Notes: generated by a model not told the origin, from the letters alone. 64,000 bases of DNA from Trichomonas vaginalis G3 (GCF_026262505.1 NC_067205.1:1178001-1242000); one strand, 5' to 3'. Shown: positions 10,095-21,912, counted from the first letter of the stretch. A program made the numbers and translations.

Positions 10095-11060
10095 CTACTT
10101 CTTTAACTCTTTGTCGAAACCTTCAGACTTCAGTTTCTTTCCAGATGAGAAGTCGTTCACTTGTTTCACCTTACTATGAAGAGCTTCGAAGGCGTTCTTA
10201 AAGTCAGCATTTGTTAAAGCTTCATTTGAACTGTCTTCATCCGCTTGTATTTTTGTCCTTATTGACCCTATGAAGTTGGGCTGCTTTAGCGTTGGCTTGG
10301 GCATCTAACCAGTCATTGTTAGCTTTTATATATTCTGCGCTTTTCATTGCCTTTGCATGGCTGCGTCGTTATTTTTACTTTCTTGTGCTAAGTTTTCATA
10401 CTGTACGGTTTGGTTTTGCAACTGTAAAAGTTTTTCTGCCTTTACATTTGCTTCAACTTCTTTTTTATACTCATCGCTATCCATATATGTCTTCAGGGCT
10501 TTTTGTTTTATCTCTTCATCTTTCAGTACTTTATATTGAGTAGTATGGTTTTTCAAATTTATAACATCTTGTTCCATTTTTGCTACTTCTGCTGCTTTTT
10601 CTGACACTTTTTTCGCATATTCCTCTGTACTTAGTTCTTTCAGTTGTTCTTCTTTCTTCTTTTTCTCTACGTTTAACTCATTGAGTTTCTTTGTGTGTCT
10701 GTCATATTCTAGTTTCTTTTCGTTTTCACTTATTTGTTTCTGTATGTCTATGTTTGACTTTTTGACATCTGTTATTTGATTTTTGAGTGAACTCAAATTC
10801 ATTTGACTTTGAGGGTTATAAGCTGTTCCGTCTGCAGCTCCACCATAGCCTGCCATTTTCGCTAAAAGTGCCGCTCTTAAACCTCCACTCTGTGCACCAA
10901 CAACTCGGTTTAAAAGCATAGGATTGCTTGACATTTGTTGCAACATAGTGGGGTCATTCAGCATTTGTTGTTGCAACTGTTGTTGTGGTGTCAGTTTTAC
11001 TATTGGATGTTTCAATGCTCCTTCCTCTTACGTATATTCTTACGTAGCTTACGTGGCATT
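10095..11060 (-). pseudogene. Coiled-coil virion-like protein of element A, broken
   Basis: A long heptad-rich segment (Lys/Glu/Leu, about 130 residues) follows an N-terminal part with MLNDPTMLQQMSSNP and a Gly-rich AKMAGYGGAADG motif. A similar AAGGY motif ends the small protein at 51882-52106 in element B2, and Gly-Gly-containing hydrophobic stretches of this type are common in minor virion proteins of adenovirus-like viruses. A basic N-terminus (RKLRKNIRKRK) is encoded just upstream. The gene looks broken, with about two breaks. Confidence 0.4.
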
Positions 11061-11520
11061 TTAAGTGAAGTTAAAAAGCGGTTTTCGACAGATGTTTATA
11101 TGACACTTTTTGTTCAGCACAAAAAACTACTCGGTCAAAGTGTTGTCAGTTTTGTAAAATAACCGTCCTATCTCATTCTATAAGGGGGAAAGTCTTCTCA
11201 AAGTATACTTCCTTGGAACGCCCGTAACTTTTCCTGTAGCGACGATAGACCCTTACTTGTCCGGACAAAGTTATACTATTGTATGCTCTAAAAAAGACAA
11301 GTGACGTGTAAACCATCCTGTGTAAAAAGTTTTACCGTTGGACAAAAAAGTATATATAGAAAACAAAAAACGTTTATAGTTCATTCAATATTTGAGATGG
11401 AACGGTTTGCCAACGGTAACTATTAAATAAAATAAAAAAATAGAGGGGGTTACCGTTGACGAAAACGGTTTATTTTAAACTTTTCTATGAGTAGTCCGAA
11501 AAAACAGTTTATTTTTCATA
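11061..11520. promoter_or_regulatory. Divergent intergenic region with repeated ACCGTTG motif
   Basis: A 460-bp non-coding gap between minus- and plus-strand genes. It holds TACCGTTG near 11331, CCAACGGTAA near 11411 and TTACCGTTGAC near 11449, that is, direct and inverted copies of the same 8-mer, plus TATATATAG near 11350. This is the natural place for divergent promoters or an origin. YAACNG cores are Myb-type sites, and Myb proteins are the main known trichomonad regulators, but no binding is shown. Confidence 0.4.
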
Positions 11521-12367
11521 ATGGAAGGAAGAAAAAGTGTCGCAAACAATTTGTCGACTACCTCTGCAGTTAAAGTTCCTACAACTTATGTCTCACCATT
11601 CTCAAAACCCTTACGACCTCCTATAATACCAAAGCAAGTTCCTCATACAATTCAAGACAAATTGTGGACAATATGCATTTGCACAAAGAAACAGCTCAGC
11701 CAACAGGTCAGGCAACAACAACTATCGGAACAGAAGCATTTTCAGAAGAAGTTCATACCAATCAGACTCCAATCGAAAATACAGAAACACAACCACCCGA
11801 AAATACAGAAACACATCCAATCGAACATACAGAAACACATTCTGCAATGACCACTAGGTCGCAAACACGATATCTCGCCTTTGCAAACAATTTAAGTCTC
11901 AAATTCAAGACACACAAGATAGCGACACTCCTCTTTCAGAGAAAGTTCGTAGAAAATACGCACAGAAAAGGTTCGAATTGTTAGATAAGTTAAATGAACA
12001 GTGGGGTTCAGAAGACAATCGAGATTATAACGAGATGTTTCAAGCTGTCATGGATGCCATTCAGCCTCTTGAAAACGAAATAAAAGACCCTGGCGTACTT
12101 GTTGACATGTTTGCTTCATATTTACCCGTTACTGCCAATCTCATAGCGTTGCAAGCTATTGACCAGTTCATTCACTTGTTTCCAAAGAACTTGCAGAAGC
12201 ATTTACAAGAAGTTAAAGTTGCTGAATTTGTCCGTTTATATCCAAATTCATACAATTATTTGGAAGAATTGAATGAACATGGTGAAAGGTCATTCTATTT
12301 ATATTTCTACACAAAAGACAACAGTCAAAACGACTATACTGCATTGAACCTATGCCTCAATTCGTAG
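11521..12367 (+). pseudogene. Unknown plus-strand protein(s) with NTET repeat, broken
   Basis: Coding traces in more than one frame. One part carries a tandem Thr/Glu repeat (ENTETQPPENTETHP); a later part of about 129 aa opens MLDKLNEQWGSED and is helical. The start at 11521 follows a T-rich TTTATTTTTCATA segment. I recognise no family. The region is broken, about two breaks. It is the first of two plus-strand genes that run to the terminal hairpin. Confidence 0.35.
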
Positions 12368-12714
12368 ACAATTTCCACGTTATAACAACTGTTGCTTTAG
12401 ATATTCCTGCCAGAGTTCCATATGGAGGAACAGTAACTATCTCAAGCTTTCCCAAGGGCTATAAAGGAAAGCCTCTCACAATTGCAAAATTCACACACAG
12501 CAGTTGCCAATTTGTTCAAGATGTCGAGTTCCATTTCCTCAACAATACGACTTTCATCATAGAGACTCCTCAAGAAGGTATATACAAAGTTTTCATCGCA
12601 GGATTTGTTGCTCCCAATGGCGAAGAAGAAGAAGAAGTCGAAGAAATTCTCACCTCAGAGAGCGAAGAAGAAGAAAATTTCCAAGACATTCAAGATTCAG
12701 AATATACCGAATAA
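12352..12714 (+). CDS. Small beta-rich protein with acidic tail, 120 aa
   Basis: Open frame of 120 aa that overlaps the end of the previous coding region. The first 90 residues are beta-rich (ALDIPARVPYGGTVTISSF, then TTFIIETPQEGIYKVFI) and could be a single immunoglobulin- or jelly-roll-like domain. The tail is almost all acidic (EEEEEVEEIL, SESEEEE). It is the last gene before the terminal hairpin. A decoration or scaffolding protein would fit, but there is no direct evidence. Confidence 0.5.
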   Translation: MPQFVDNFHVITTVALDIPARVPYGGTVTISSFPKGYKGKPLTIAKFTHSSCQFVQDVEFHFLNNTTFIIETPQEGIYKVFIAGFVAPNGEEEEEVEEILTSESEEEENFQDIQDSEYTE

Positions 12715-12744
12715 AAAAACAATTTAAGACTAAAGATTTCTCCG

Positions 12745-12777
12745 GGGGCTAGAGGGCGCAACGCGCCTGGAAGCCCC
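12745..12777 (+). terminator. GC-rich nested hairpin at the right end of element A
   Basis: The outer stem is GGGGCT (12745-12750) with AGCCCC (12772-12777); the inner stem is GGCGC with GCGCC around an AAC loop. A run of 26 T follows after TACC. In a very AT-rich setting this stands out. The same module ends element B2 at 57962-57994. It lies 31 bp past the stop of the last plus-strand gene, so it may act as a transcript 3' signal or mark the element end. Confidence 0.65.
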
Positions 12778-12783
12778 AGTACC

Positions 12784-12809
12784 TTTTTTTTTTTTTTTTT
12801 TTTTTTTTT
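12784..12809. repeat. Poly-T run (T26)
   Basis: Twenty-six T residues right after the hairpin and a TACC. The same order, hairpin then TACC then poly-T, occurs at 57962-58036. It is taken as the edge of element A. Confidence 0.8.
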
Positions 12810-13012
12810 CTTACAATTTTGAAAATTTTTTAAATCTTGATTTATTCAAAAACGTAAGAATAAAAACCGTAAGAATCATACATTTTTTACTTCATATGTT
12901 AAAATAAATGATACAAAATCGTTCTATATTGTATGAATTCTTACGTTTACAAAAAAAGTCACACAACCCTTCAACATATACTACTCAGTATTGAGAAGAA
13001 GTAACAGCTGAC
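12810..13012. other. AT-rich spacer between element A and the satellite
   Basis: No gene. Three copies of CGTAAGAAT, one inverted, lie between about 12850 and 12950. No target-site duplication could be identified because the left end of element A is not in the window. Confidence 0.5.
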
Positions 13013-16000
13013 ACTTGGTAGACAACTTCTTTATGTATAGAAAATTCTATCTTGCCTTTTATTTTTTTCTCGCTGTGAAACGTATTCGGTCTTTTTTTTA
13101 AAAATTAATTTTTTGTTAGAGATAAGAGCTAAAACTCGGTAAACAACTTCTTTATGTCTAGAAAATTCTATCTTGCCTTTTATTTTTTCTCGCTGTGAAA
13201 CGTATTCGGTCTTTTTTTAAAAAATTAATTTTTTGTTAGAGATAAGAGCTAAAACTCGGTAAACAACTTCTTTATGTCTAGAAAATTCTATCTTGCCTTT
13301 TATTTTTTTCTCGCTGTGAAACGTATTCGGTCTTTTTTTTAAAAATTAATTTTTTGTTAGAGATAAGAGCTAAAACTCGGTAAACAACTTCTTTATGTCT
13401 AGAAAATTCTATCTTGCCTTTTATTTTTTTCTCGCTGTGAAACGTATTCGTGTCTTTTTTTTAAAAATTAATTTTTTGTTAGAGATAAGAGCTAAAACTC
13501 GGTAAACAACTTCTTTATGTCTAGAAAATTCTATCTTGCCTTTTATTTTTTTCTCGCTGTGAAACGTATTCGGTCTTTTTTTAAAAATTAATTTTTTGTT
13601 AGAGATAAGAGCTAAAACTCGGTAAACAACTTCTTTATGTTTAGAAAATTCTATCTTGCCTTTTATTTTTTTCTCGCTGTGAAACGTATTCGCGTCTTTT
13701 TTTTAAAAATTAATTTTTTGTTAGAGATAAGAGCTAAAACTCGGTAAACAACTTCTTTATGTCTTAGAAAATTCTATCTTGCCTTTTATTTTTTTCTCGC
13801 TGTGAAACGTATTCGGTCTTTTTTTTAAAAATTAATTTTTTGTTAGAGATAAGAGCTAAACTCGGTAAACAACTTCTTTATGTCTAGAAAATTCTATCTT
13901 GCCTTTTATTTTTTTCTCGCTGTGAAACGTATTCGGTCATTTTTTTAAAAATTAATTTTTTGTTAGAGATAAGAGCTAAAAACTCGGTAAACAACTTCTT
14001 TATGTCTAGAAAATTCTATCTTGCCTTTTATTTTTTTTCTCGCTGTGAAACGTATTCGGTCATTTTTTTAAAAATTAATTTTTTGTTAGAGATAAGAGCT
14101 AAAACTCGGTAAACAACTTCTTTATGTCTAGAAAATTCTATCTTGCCTTTTATTTTTTTCTCGCTGTGAAACGTATTCGGTCTTTTTTTTAAAAATTAAT
14201 TTTTTGTTAGAGATAAGAGCTAAAACTCGGTAAACAACTTCTTTATGTCTAGAAAATTCTATCTTGCCTTTTATTTTTTTCTCGCTGTGAAACGTATTCG
14301 GTCTTTTTTTTAAAAATTAATTTTTTGTTAGAGATAAGAGCTAAAACTCGGTAAACAACTTCTTTATGTCTAGAAAATTCTATCTTGCCTTTTATTTTTT
14401 TCTCGCTGTGAAACGTATTCGGTCTTTTTTTAAAAATTAATTTTTTGTTAGAGATAAGAGCTAAAACTCGGTAAACAACTTCTTTATGTCTAGAAAATTC
14501 TATCTTGCCTTTTATTTTTTTCTCGCTGTGAAACGTATTCGGTCTTTTTTTTAAAAATTAATTTTTTGTTAGAGATAAGAGCTAAAACTCGGTAAACAAC
14601 TTCTTTATGTCTAGAAAATTCTATCTTGCCTTTTATTTTTTTCTCGCTGTGAAACGTATTCGGTCTTTTTTTTTAAAAATTAATTTTTTGTTAGAGATAA
14701 GAGCTAAAACTCGGTAAACAACTTCTTTATGTCTAGAAAATTCTATCTTGCCTTTTATTTTTTTTCTCGCTGTGAAACGTATTCGGTCATTTTTTTAAAA
14801 ATTAATTTTTTGTTAGAGATAAGAGCTAAAACTCGGTAAACAACTTCTTTATGTCTAGAAAATTCTATCTTGCCTTTTATTTTTTTCTCGCTGTGAAACG
14901 TATTCGGTCATTTTTTTAAAAATTAATTTTTTGTTAGAGATAAGAGCTAAAACTCGGTAAACAACTTCTTTATGTCTAGAAAATTCTATCTTGCCTTTTA
15001 TTTTTTTCTCGCTGTGAAACGTATTCGGTCTTTTTTTTAAAAATTAATTTTTTGTTAGAGATAAGAGCTAAAACTCGGTAAACAACTTCTTTATGTCTAG
15101 AAAATTCTATCTTGCCTTTTATTTTTTTCTCGCTGTGAAACGTATTCGGTCTTTTTTTTTAAAAATTAATTTTTTGTTAGAGATAAGAGCTAAAACTCGG
15201 TAAACAACTTCTTTATGTCTAGAAAATTCTATCTTGCCTTTTATTTTTTTCTCGCTGTGAAACGTATTCGGTCTTTTTTTTTAAAATTAATTTTTTGTTA
15301 GAGATAAGAGCTAAAACTCGGTAAACAACTTCTTTATGTCTAGAAAATTCTATCTTGCCTTTTATTTTTTTCTCGCTGTGAAACGTATTCGGTCTTTTTT
15401 TTAAAAATTAATTTTTTGTTAGAGATAAGAGCTAAAACTCGGTAAACAACTTCTTTATGTCTAGAAAATTCTATCTTGCCTTTTATTTTTTTCTCGCTGT
15501 GAAACGTATTCGGTCTTTTTTTAAAAAATTAATTTTTTGTTAGAGATAAGAGCTAAAACTCGGTAAACAACTTCTTTATGTCTAGAAAATTCTATCTTGC
15601 CTTTTATTTTTTTCTCGCTGTGAAACGTATTCGGTCTTTTTTTTAAAAATTAATTTTTTGTTAGAGATAAGAGCTAAAACTCGGTAAACAACTTCTTTAT
15701 GTCTAGAAAATTCTATCTTGCCTTTTATTTTTTTCTCGCTGTGAAACGTATTCGGTCTTTTTTTTAAAAATTAATTTTTTGTTAGAGATAAGAGCTAAAA
15801 CTCGGTAAACAACTTCTTTATGTCTAGAAAATTCTATCTTGCCTTTTATTTTTTTCTCGCTGTGAAACGTATTCGGTCTTTTTTTTAAAAATTAATTTTT
15901 TGTTAGAGATAAGAGCTAAAACTCGGTAAACAACTTCTTTATGTCTAGAAAATTCTATCTTGCCTTTTATTTTTTTCTCGCTGTGAAACGTATTCGGTCA

Positions 16001-16645
16001 TTTTTTAAAAATTAATTTTTTGTTAGAGATAAGAGCTAAAACTCGGTAAACAACTTCTTTATGTCTAGAAAATTCTATCTTGCCTTTTATTTTTTTCTCG
16101 CTGTGAAACGTATTCGGTCTTTTTTTTAAAAATTAATTTTTTGTTAGAGATAAGAGCTAAAACTCGGTAAACAACTTCTTTATGTCTAGAAAATTCTATC
16201 TTGCCTTTTATTTTTTTCTCGCTGTGAAACGTATTCGGTCTTTTTTTTAAAAATTAATTTTTTGTTAGAGATAAGAGCTAAAACTCGGTAAACAACTTCT
16301 TTATGTTTAGAAAATTCTATCTTGCCTTTTATTTTTTTCTCGCTGTGAAACGTATTCGGTCTTTTTTTTAAAAATTAATTTTTTGTTAGAGATAAGAGCT
16401 AAAACTCGGTAAACAACTTCTTTATGTCTAGAAAATTCTATCTTGCCTTTTTTTTTTCTCGCTGTGAAACGTATTCGGTCTTTTTTTTAAAATTAATTTT
16501 TGTTAGAGATAAGAGCTAAAACTCGGTAAACAACTTCTTTATGTCTAGAAAATTCTATCTTGCCTTTTATTTTTTTCTCGCTGCGAAACGTATTCGGTCT
16601 TTTTTTTAAAAATTAATTTTTTGTTAGAGATAAGAGCTAAAACTT
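13013..16645. repeat. Satellite array: about 30 copies of a 120-bp unit
   Basis: Head-to-tail units of 119-122 bp, each with GCTAAAACTCGGTAAACAAC, CTAGAAAATTCTATCTTGCC, CTCGCTGTGAAACGTATTCG and the 14-bp palindrome AAAAATTAATTTTT. Units differ mainly in the length of the T-run after CGGTC. The first unit and the last boundary (16,640-16,700) are more diverged than the middle, as expected when unequal exchange homogenises the centre. There is no open frame and there are no unique spacers. It could be a centromeric, subtelomeric or plain interstitial satellite. Confidence 0.95.
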
Positions 16646-17363
16646 TGCAGACAACTCCCCCATGTCTAGCAAATTTAACATTCGTCTCCCATTTTTATAT
16701 ATTTGGTTTAGAATGTTCGAAAATGCGTAATATGGTCATGAATATTAATTAAAAAGAACCTTGAATTAATTCAATCTGATCTCACAAAATATTTTAAATT
16801 ACAAACTTTGTAGTTTGAATAGATAATTAGTATTAAACTCAAATAACTAGTTTATTTTTGAATAAAAATTATTTGAATTCATTCAATTTTGTGAATTTTC
16901 CTTCAAAAATCAAGTTTAAATATCTTATTTGCCAAATAATTATAAATACAATGAAACATATTCGAAATTGAATTGAATGACTTTTTCTGTTCTTTCAATC
17001 ATTCAATTTGAATTTTGCAATATTGGATTTCTCATTAAATAGCCATTAAAAACAACAAGCAATTTAACTTACCTTCAAATTTATTTGTGTTATATTCAAT
17101 CTTCTCAAAACTTATAATTTTCTGCTATAGCATGATTATATGCTATATAATATAATAAACCTATAATAGTATCATTCTTTCAATTATTTGAAGAGAAAAC
17201 CGAAAAAATCTATTTTCGGTCTATAACAATCGTTCTTTGCATTTGATGAAGAAATATAAAAATAATGTTTATCGGCAAAGTTGTTAATAATACATAGTAC
17301 AATAAAATATTTCACAAAAGTGGATGAAATTAATTAATTCAATTGTAGTTTTGAAAAAAAAAT
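16646..17363. other. AT-rich intergenic DNA upstream of the 17,380 gene
   Basis: No gene, RNA or repeat recognised. Many AATT-rich words; includes the upstream region of the next gene. Confidence 0.6.
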
Positions 17364-17369
17364 TCATTA
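17364..17369 (+). promoter_or_regulatory. Initiator-like motif TCATTA
   Basis: Matches the trichomonad initiator consensus TCA(+1)Y(T/A), with the A 14 nt before the ATG at 17380. The gene at 35437 has TCATTT and the one at 21439 has TCATTT in the same region. Confidence 0.6.
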
Positions 17370-17379
17370 TTTATTTTCA

Positions 17380-17880
17380 ATGTCGCAGAGAACAGTGAGC
17401 TACCTCAGCTACGCAAATCCAGCATTGAAGCATAGGAAACGGACACCCCAATGCCAGAGAGATTATGAAAAGATCCAAAGGAGAATAAAGTTCAATGGTG
17501 AAAAAGTTGAATATGTTGCATCGTATATAGACAGGTACTTTGGTTCTCATGTAACATCGATGATGCTCATATCAATTGCAAATGTAATTATTGAAAAACA
17601 CAAAATTAAACTTGACAGATTAGCTCGAAGAAACAGATCTGCTCTCCTTTGTTGGTTTACGGAGAATTGGGACATCATTCACCCCTATTTAAAGGAGAAA
17701 AAATCCAAATCTGGTGACAAATCAGATGAATCTAATAACGAATTTGATGATCAAAACGGAAGATGTATCTACAAATGTGAGGAATATTGTGGATACTTCG
17801 ATCCAAGCGATATTTCCCTTTTATTAAATACCCATATGGAGAATATATGCAATCAAAAAGACCAGTTATCAAATTTCTAA
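17380..17880 (+). CDS. Trichomonad small-protein family, copy 1 (166 aa, intact)
   Basis: I know no function. Three copies in this window define the family: a Q-R/K-DYEKIQ-R block (about residues 27-36), a helical middle with GEKVEYVASYIDRYFGSHV, the signature LDRLARRNRSALLCWFTENW (about 85-104), a variable charged linker, and a C-terminal FDPSDISLLLNTH block (about 145-157). Conserved Trp, Cys and basic residues suggest a small folded, possibly nucleic-acid or protein-binding module. It has a TCATTA initiator 14 nt upstream and TAAA within 6 nt of the stop, both usual for trichomonad genes, so it is probably expressed. Flanked by the satellite and by empty DNA. Confidence 0.75.
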   Translation: MSQRTVSYLSYANPALKHRKRTPQCQRDYEKIQRRIKFNGEKVEYVASYIDRYFGSHVTSMMLISIANVIIEKHKIKLDRLARRNRSALLCWFTENWDIIHPYLKEKKSKSGDKSDESNNEFDDQNGRCIYKCEEYCGYFDPSDISLLLNTHMENICNQKDQLSNF

Positions 17881-20800
17881 CGTAAAACCGCTTTGTTCTG
17901 AATCCTAAAAAAATTGAAAGATATATTCAAAAATTTTTTAGATGAAAAGTAGCCCTTTTTTATCATGGCTTGTTACTGAGAATAAATGTTTTAAGATTTT
18001 AAAAATAGCAAATGTCAAAAATATCTTTTGAACTAACGCAAATTCAATTGAAAAAGCCTGTAATTTTTGATAGCCTTTTTTGGACCTCTTTTTTAATAGG
18101 AAATAAGGATGCCCTTGAATTATTCAAATTAATTATACGAAATGAGAGTATTTTATCATGAATAAGTAAAATTAAATTAAATTGTTATTTAAAAAATCCT
18201 GGATATGGTTCCTTAATGATCTATAATATTTGAATTAAATGCTTGTGGGATTTATATCAAACTCATAGTTTTGATAAAAAAATTAAATAAAAAGTTGTTT
18301 TTTGGTAATTAAATGTTTTCTTACGAATTAAATCATGGATTGACATATCAATTTTGTTTCTCTTCTTTAGTGGATATTAATATCTAAAAAAAAAATTTTT
18401 AAAAAGTAAAAAAGTAGTTAAATGATCGGACGCCTAGCCATGTTAGGAAACATTGATTTATAAATTTGGTCTCTTCTTCACTTTGGCTTTAGGTTTTTTT
18501 GCCACAAAAAAATTGTGTTTTAAAAATGGAGAATAGTTAAATAAATGAGTATTTTATCTGTCATAGAGTTGAAGAATACGACTTTTGATTGATTGACTTT
18601 TATTTGATATAAAAACTGAAATTAAATATCAAAAATCTCATCTATTATGATTTTCGAATTGTTTTCTGCTTTGGAACGATGTACAAATGAGTTCTCTGTA
18701 TGAATTTTCTCTTTAATTGTTAAACAAGCTTGTTTTGGATCAGTGAAGAAGAGATTTATAAAATCAAGATGAAATTACGGTTTTCACACAATAATTTGAT
18801 TAGGTTTGTGAATAAATGAATGATGGGCCCTTTATCTTGACAATGCATTACTCTGTTAAATTAACTAAATACTCCCTTTACTGGTCTCGGGCCGGTAAAT
18901 TTGGGAATATTCAATCTGCTGTTTGTTCGGACACTCTGAATTGTATAAACTAGAAAGAAAAATCAAGTAGAATAAATGTATTAAGGTTCAAAATGAAAAT
19001 GAGACATCTAATTTAGTTGAATTGTTTATATTTTGAATTAATCTATTCCTCTCAATTTAATGAACCTTAACGTCAACCAATTGTTTCACTTGTATGCTTT
19101 ATAACAGCTTAATTAATATCGTAATGAGAAAATAAAGTCCGAAATAAAATATAAGATGGCATTTGAAAGGCTATGAAAATTGAACATAAAGAAATCAATT
19201 CGTTAATTTCGCCCCAAACAAGTGAATAATACTAATTAGGACCAATCAGAGAGATTTACAAGAAAGGCATGAATTAATTCTCATTTTTTCGGTTTGTATT
19301 TTTGCTCAAACTTTTCAAATTTTTGACAAAGAAGTTGAGAAGAAGATTCAGAAAAATTGGGGCTTAAATTGCGTTTGTTAAGGTATTTAATCAATAAATA
19401 TCCTAATATTTGATTAGTAGATTACTATTATTCGCTTTATATCTAGCAAATAAGTCTGTCATTCAAATTTTTGTTATTAGCTAACTATCACAAAAATTAA
19501 ATTGACCACAATTCTCGTAAATATTTCATTCTCAACCCTGAATTCAATACATTGGAAGGATATTGAAGCATTAATGATATATATGGAGTGGAACTAGGCT
19601 AAATTCATTATTTCCTCTTACTAATTTGAATAATAAAATCATTTTTCCAAAAATAAAGGGAATTCTTGTTTATTATAGCTGATTACAATAAGCAAATAAT
19701 ATATGAAGTATTCCTATAACGGCATATTGATTTAATTCAGATTGGTATAATCGATATAAGAATATAAAAAGTATAAAATTATTTTGGATAACGCTGACTA
19801 TCATATTGTATCTTCATTTTTAATTGATGCATGAAGAAATTGGCCAGTAATCTCAATAATTTTATAAATTCAAAACAAATCTTCCGTTAAATCCTTTTAT
19901 TTTCCCATATTTAAGTCCCATTTATATAATTAAACTTTAATTCATCACAATAATGCATGGATAATCTCAGAAATCGATAGTCTTTTAACAATCAAATGTG
20001 TTAAAGTGGCGAAATTTTGGGGGCAACATGTTTTACTACATTGAATAGACAGTTATATCCATTATAATTCTGATTATATTGTTATATAATCTTTTACTGT
20101 AAATTTTACATAAGAAAAAAATGATAAAGTTGAATTTTGATGATTAGATATAGATTTTTTAATGTTCTTGCCTATGTTGATGTATACAGTCATCTAATAT
20201 TATTGTAAAATCATGTAGTTTTGAAATATACAAATTTTCCTCTCAAATGATAAATTCAATTTCTCTCAATTTTTGACTCTCATTGAATTTCGCATTGAAA
20301 TTATTTGGTCACAAATCCGCTAAATATATGTCAATTCAAAATTTGACTCTATTTTATTGGACCAAATGTTGTTGCATTAGTTTCCTGATCAAAAATGAAC
20401 AATGTCAATTCGAAAGTAAATATTTTTAAAATCTTTTTCTTTTGAGATGACATATGCTTCATAGATAGTTCATGTCGAAGAAATTAGAGTTTTTTGATGT
20501 TTCCCATACGTAATAGATACATATAGATCAATGGCTGAGTTATTTGCGCATGAAAATAAATTGAAATTGAAATATTTTAAGTTGGCGTGTAATTTGCTTG
20601 TTTCCCTGAGATAATAAATGTTATATTATACCATTAGAAACCATTTTAATAAAACAAGAAGACTCAATTGAAATATCCACTTAATCCGGAAAAGTATTAT
20701 ATATGGGGTTTATTCTCTTTGTTACTATAAATTTTTCGATATTTAAATTGGGTTATTTTCTTAGTAGGTAAAGGATTTTCTTAGGATTACAATATTCAAT

Positions 20801-21410
20801 TAAAATAATTTAGTGAAAAGTTAACAATGATGCAGATCAACTGCTGCAGAATACCCCTCAGTATATTTTATTGCTTGAATATTTCTGGGAATAAAACATG
20901 ATTCAAACATAATATATTCCTATTTTAAATCATTTCTGAATTCCGAAAACAAAGTTAAAACTCATTTATTTCCAGAGACCATAAAGAAAAATCAATCGTA
21001 AAATTTTGAATGGAACAAGTTTAATCTTGCACATGAGCAAAAGGGCTTTTAATTAAGAAATATTATTGAGTCCAAGGAGAGGGTACTGGCAGAAATATTC
21101 GTGTTATTTTCGTATTTATATTTTCAAAAGCTTTGTCAATTTAAATTTGAGATAAGTCGTAATGATCTCATATAAATTCTTTGTTATTTTTACTTCCAGA
21201 AATGAGTACTGCAAGAATACTTCCCAATGCAATTCAGAGTGTTGGAATTCTGTATTTGAATAGGGAAAATTCAATATACCTGAGAAAATAAACAAAGGTA
21301 TGAGAATTCAACTTGTTAAAAATTAAGAAACGAAATTATGATTAGATATGTATGATTACCGTTACTGAAAACGAATTTTCTAATTATGAAATTTTCATAA
21401 GTTCAGAAAA
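17881..21410. other. AT-rich intergenic DNA
   Basis: About 3.5 kb with no supported gene. Frames are short and of random composition. A small less AT-rich spot near 18878-18900 (CTCGGGCCGG) has no clear partner. No tRNA, rRNA or transposon ends were recognised. Confidence 0.6.
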
Positions 21411-21416
21411 TCATTT
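21411..21416 (+). promoter_or_regulatory. Initiator-like motif TCATTT
   Basis: TCATTT with its A 26 nt before the ATG at 21439. It supports that ATG rather than the upstream one at 21352. Confidence 0.45.
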
Positions 21417-21438
21417 TTTGATAAGATTGATTAAAGAC

Positions 21439-21912
21439 ATGATGCTTCAGAGTACACAGTACTTTAATCTTCCACATGTTGATGCCCACCCAAAGTGCAA
21501 GAGACTTACTGCCCAGTCCCAGCGTGACTATGAAAAGATCCAGAAGAGAATAGTAAACATGGGATCAAAGGTTGACTTCGTGAACTCCTATGTTGACAAG
21601 TTCTTTGGCACTCATGTTAATATTGAAATTTTAACATCGATTGCAAAGATCGTTGAGCAGAAGTATCATGTTCCTCTTGATAGACTTGCAAAGAGGAACC
21701 GCAAGGCTATGCTATGTTGGTATGCTGAAAACTAGTCTTTAGTAACCAAGATTTTAGATGAAAAGAAAAATGATGCAAAAAAGATATTTAAGAGGAGATC
21801 AAGAAAAGTTGAGACTGAGTTGAATCAGATTTTGAACTCAAAAATGGATCTCCCATCTTCCACATTTGATCCTATGGATTTATCTTGCCTCCTTAACTTC
21901 CATGAGAATTAA
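21439..21912 (+). pseudogene. Trichomonad small-protein family, copy 2 (nonsense-disrupted)
   Basis: A member of the same family as 17380-17880, with SQRDYEKIQKRI, VDKFFGTHV and LDRLAKRNRKAMLCWYAEN. The conserved Trp of the ENW motif (TGG in both other copies) is TAG at 21733-21735, which ends the frame. The same frame then stays open to 21912 and still encodes the C-terminal family block FDPMDLSCLLNFHEN, so the break is a single recent change and the rest is under little decay. An N-terminal extension from 21352 is possible but fits the family less well. Either a young pseudogene or a sequencing error. Confidence 0.7.

Larger units (their letters stand above)
1..12810. mobile_element. Element A: Polinton/PLV-like virus-like element, runs off left edge
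   Basis: A block of closely packed genes, mostly on the minus strand, with a packaging ATPase, an SF3 helicase, a double-jelly-roll capsid gene and a candidate minor capsid gene. That gene set defines the Polinton / Polinton-like virus group. No DNA polymerase B or integrase is visible here, but the left end is outside the window. The right end is taken as the hairpin plus T-run at 12,745-12,809, because the same module ends element B2. Several genes are open; the element as a whole is broken, with about six to eight breaks. Many long open frames suggest a fairly recent copy. The family call is from motifs. Confidence 0.75.

Noticed and set aside
12850-12960. CGTAAG motif as a regulatory repeat
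   Set aside because: The same word recurs inside coding regions as Arg-Lys codons (near 11030-11060 and 42150), so it is not specific.
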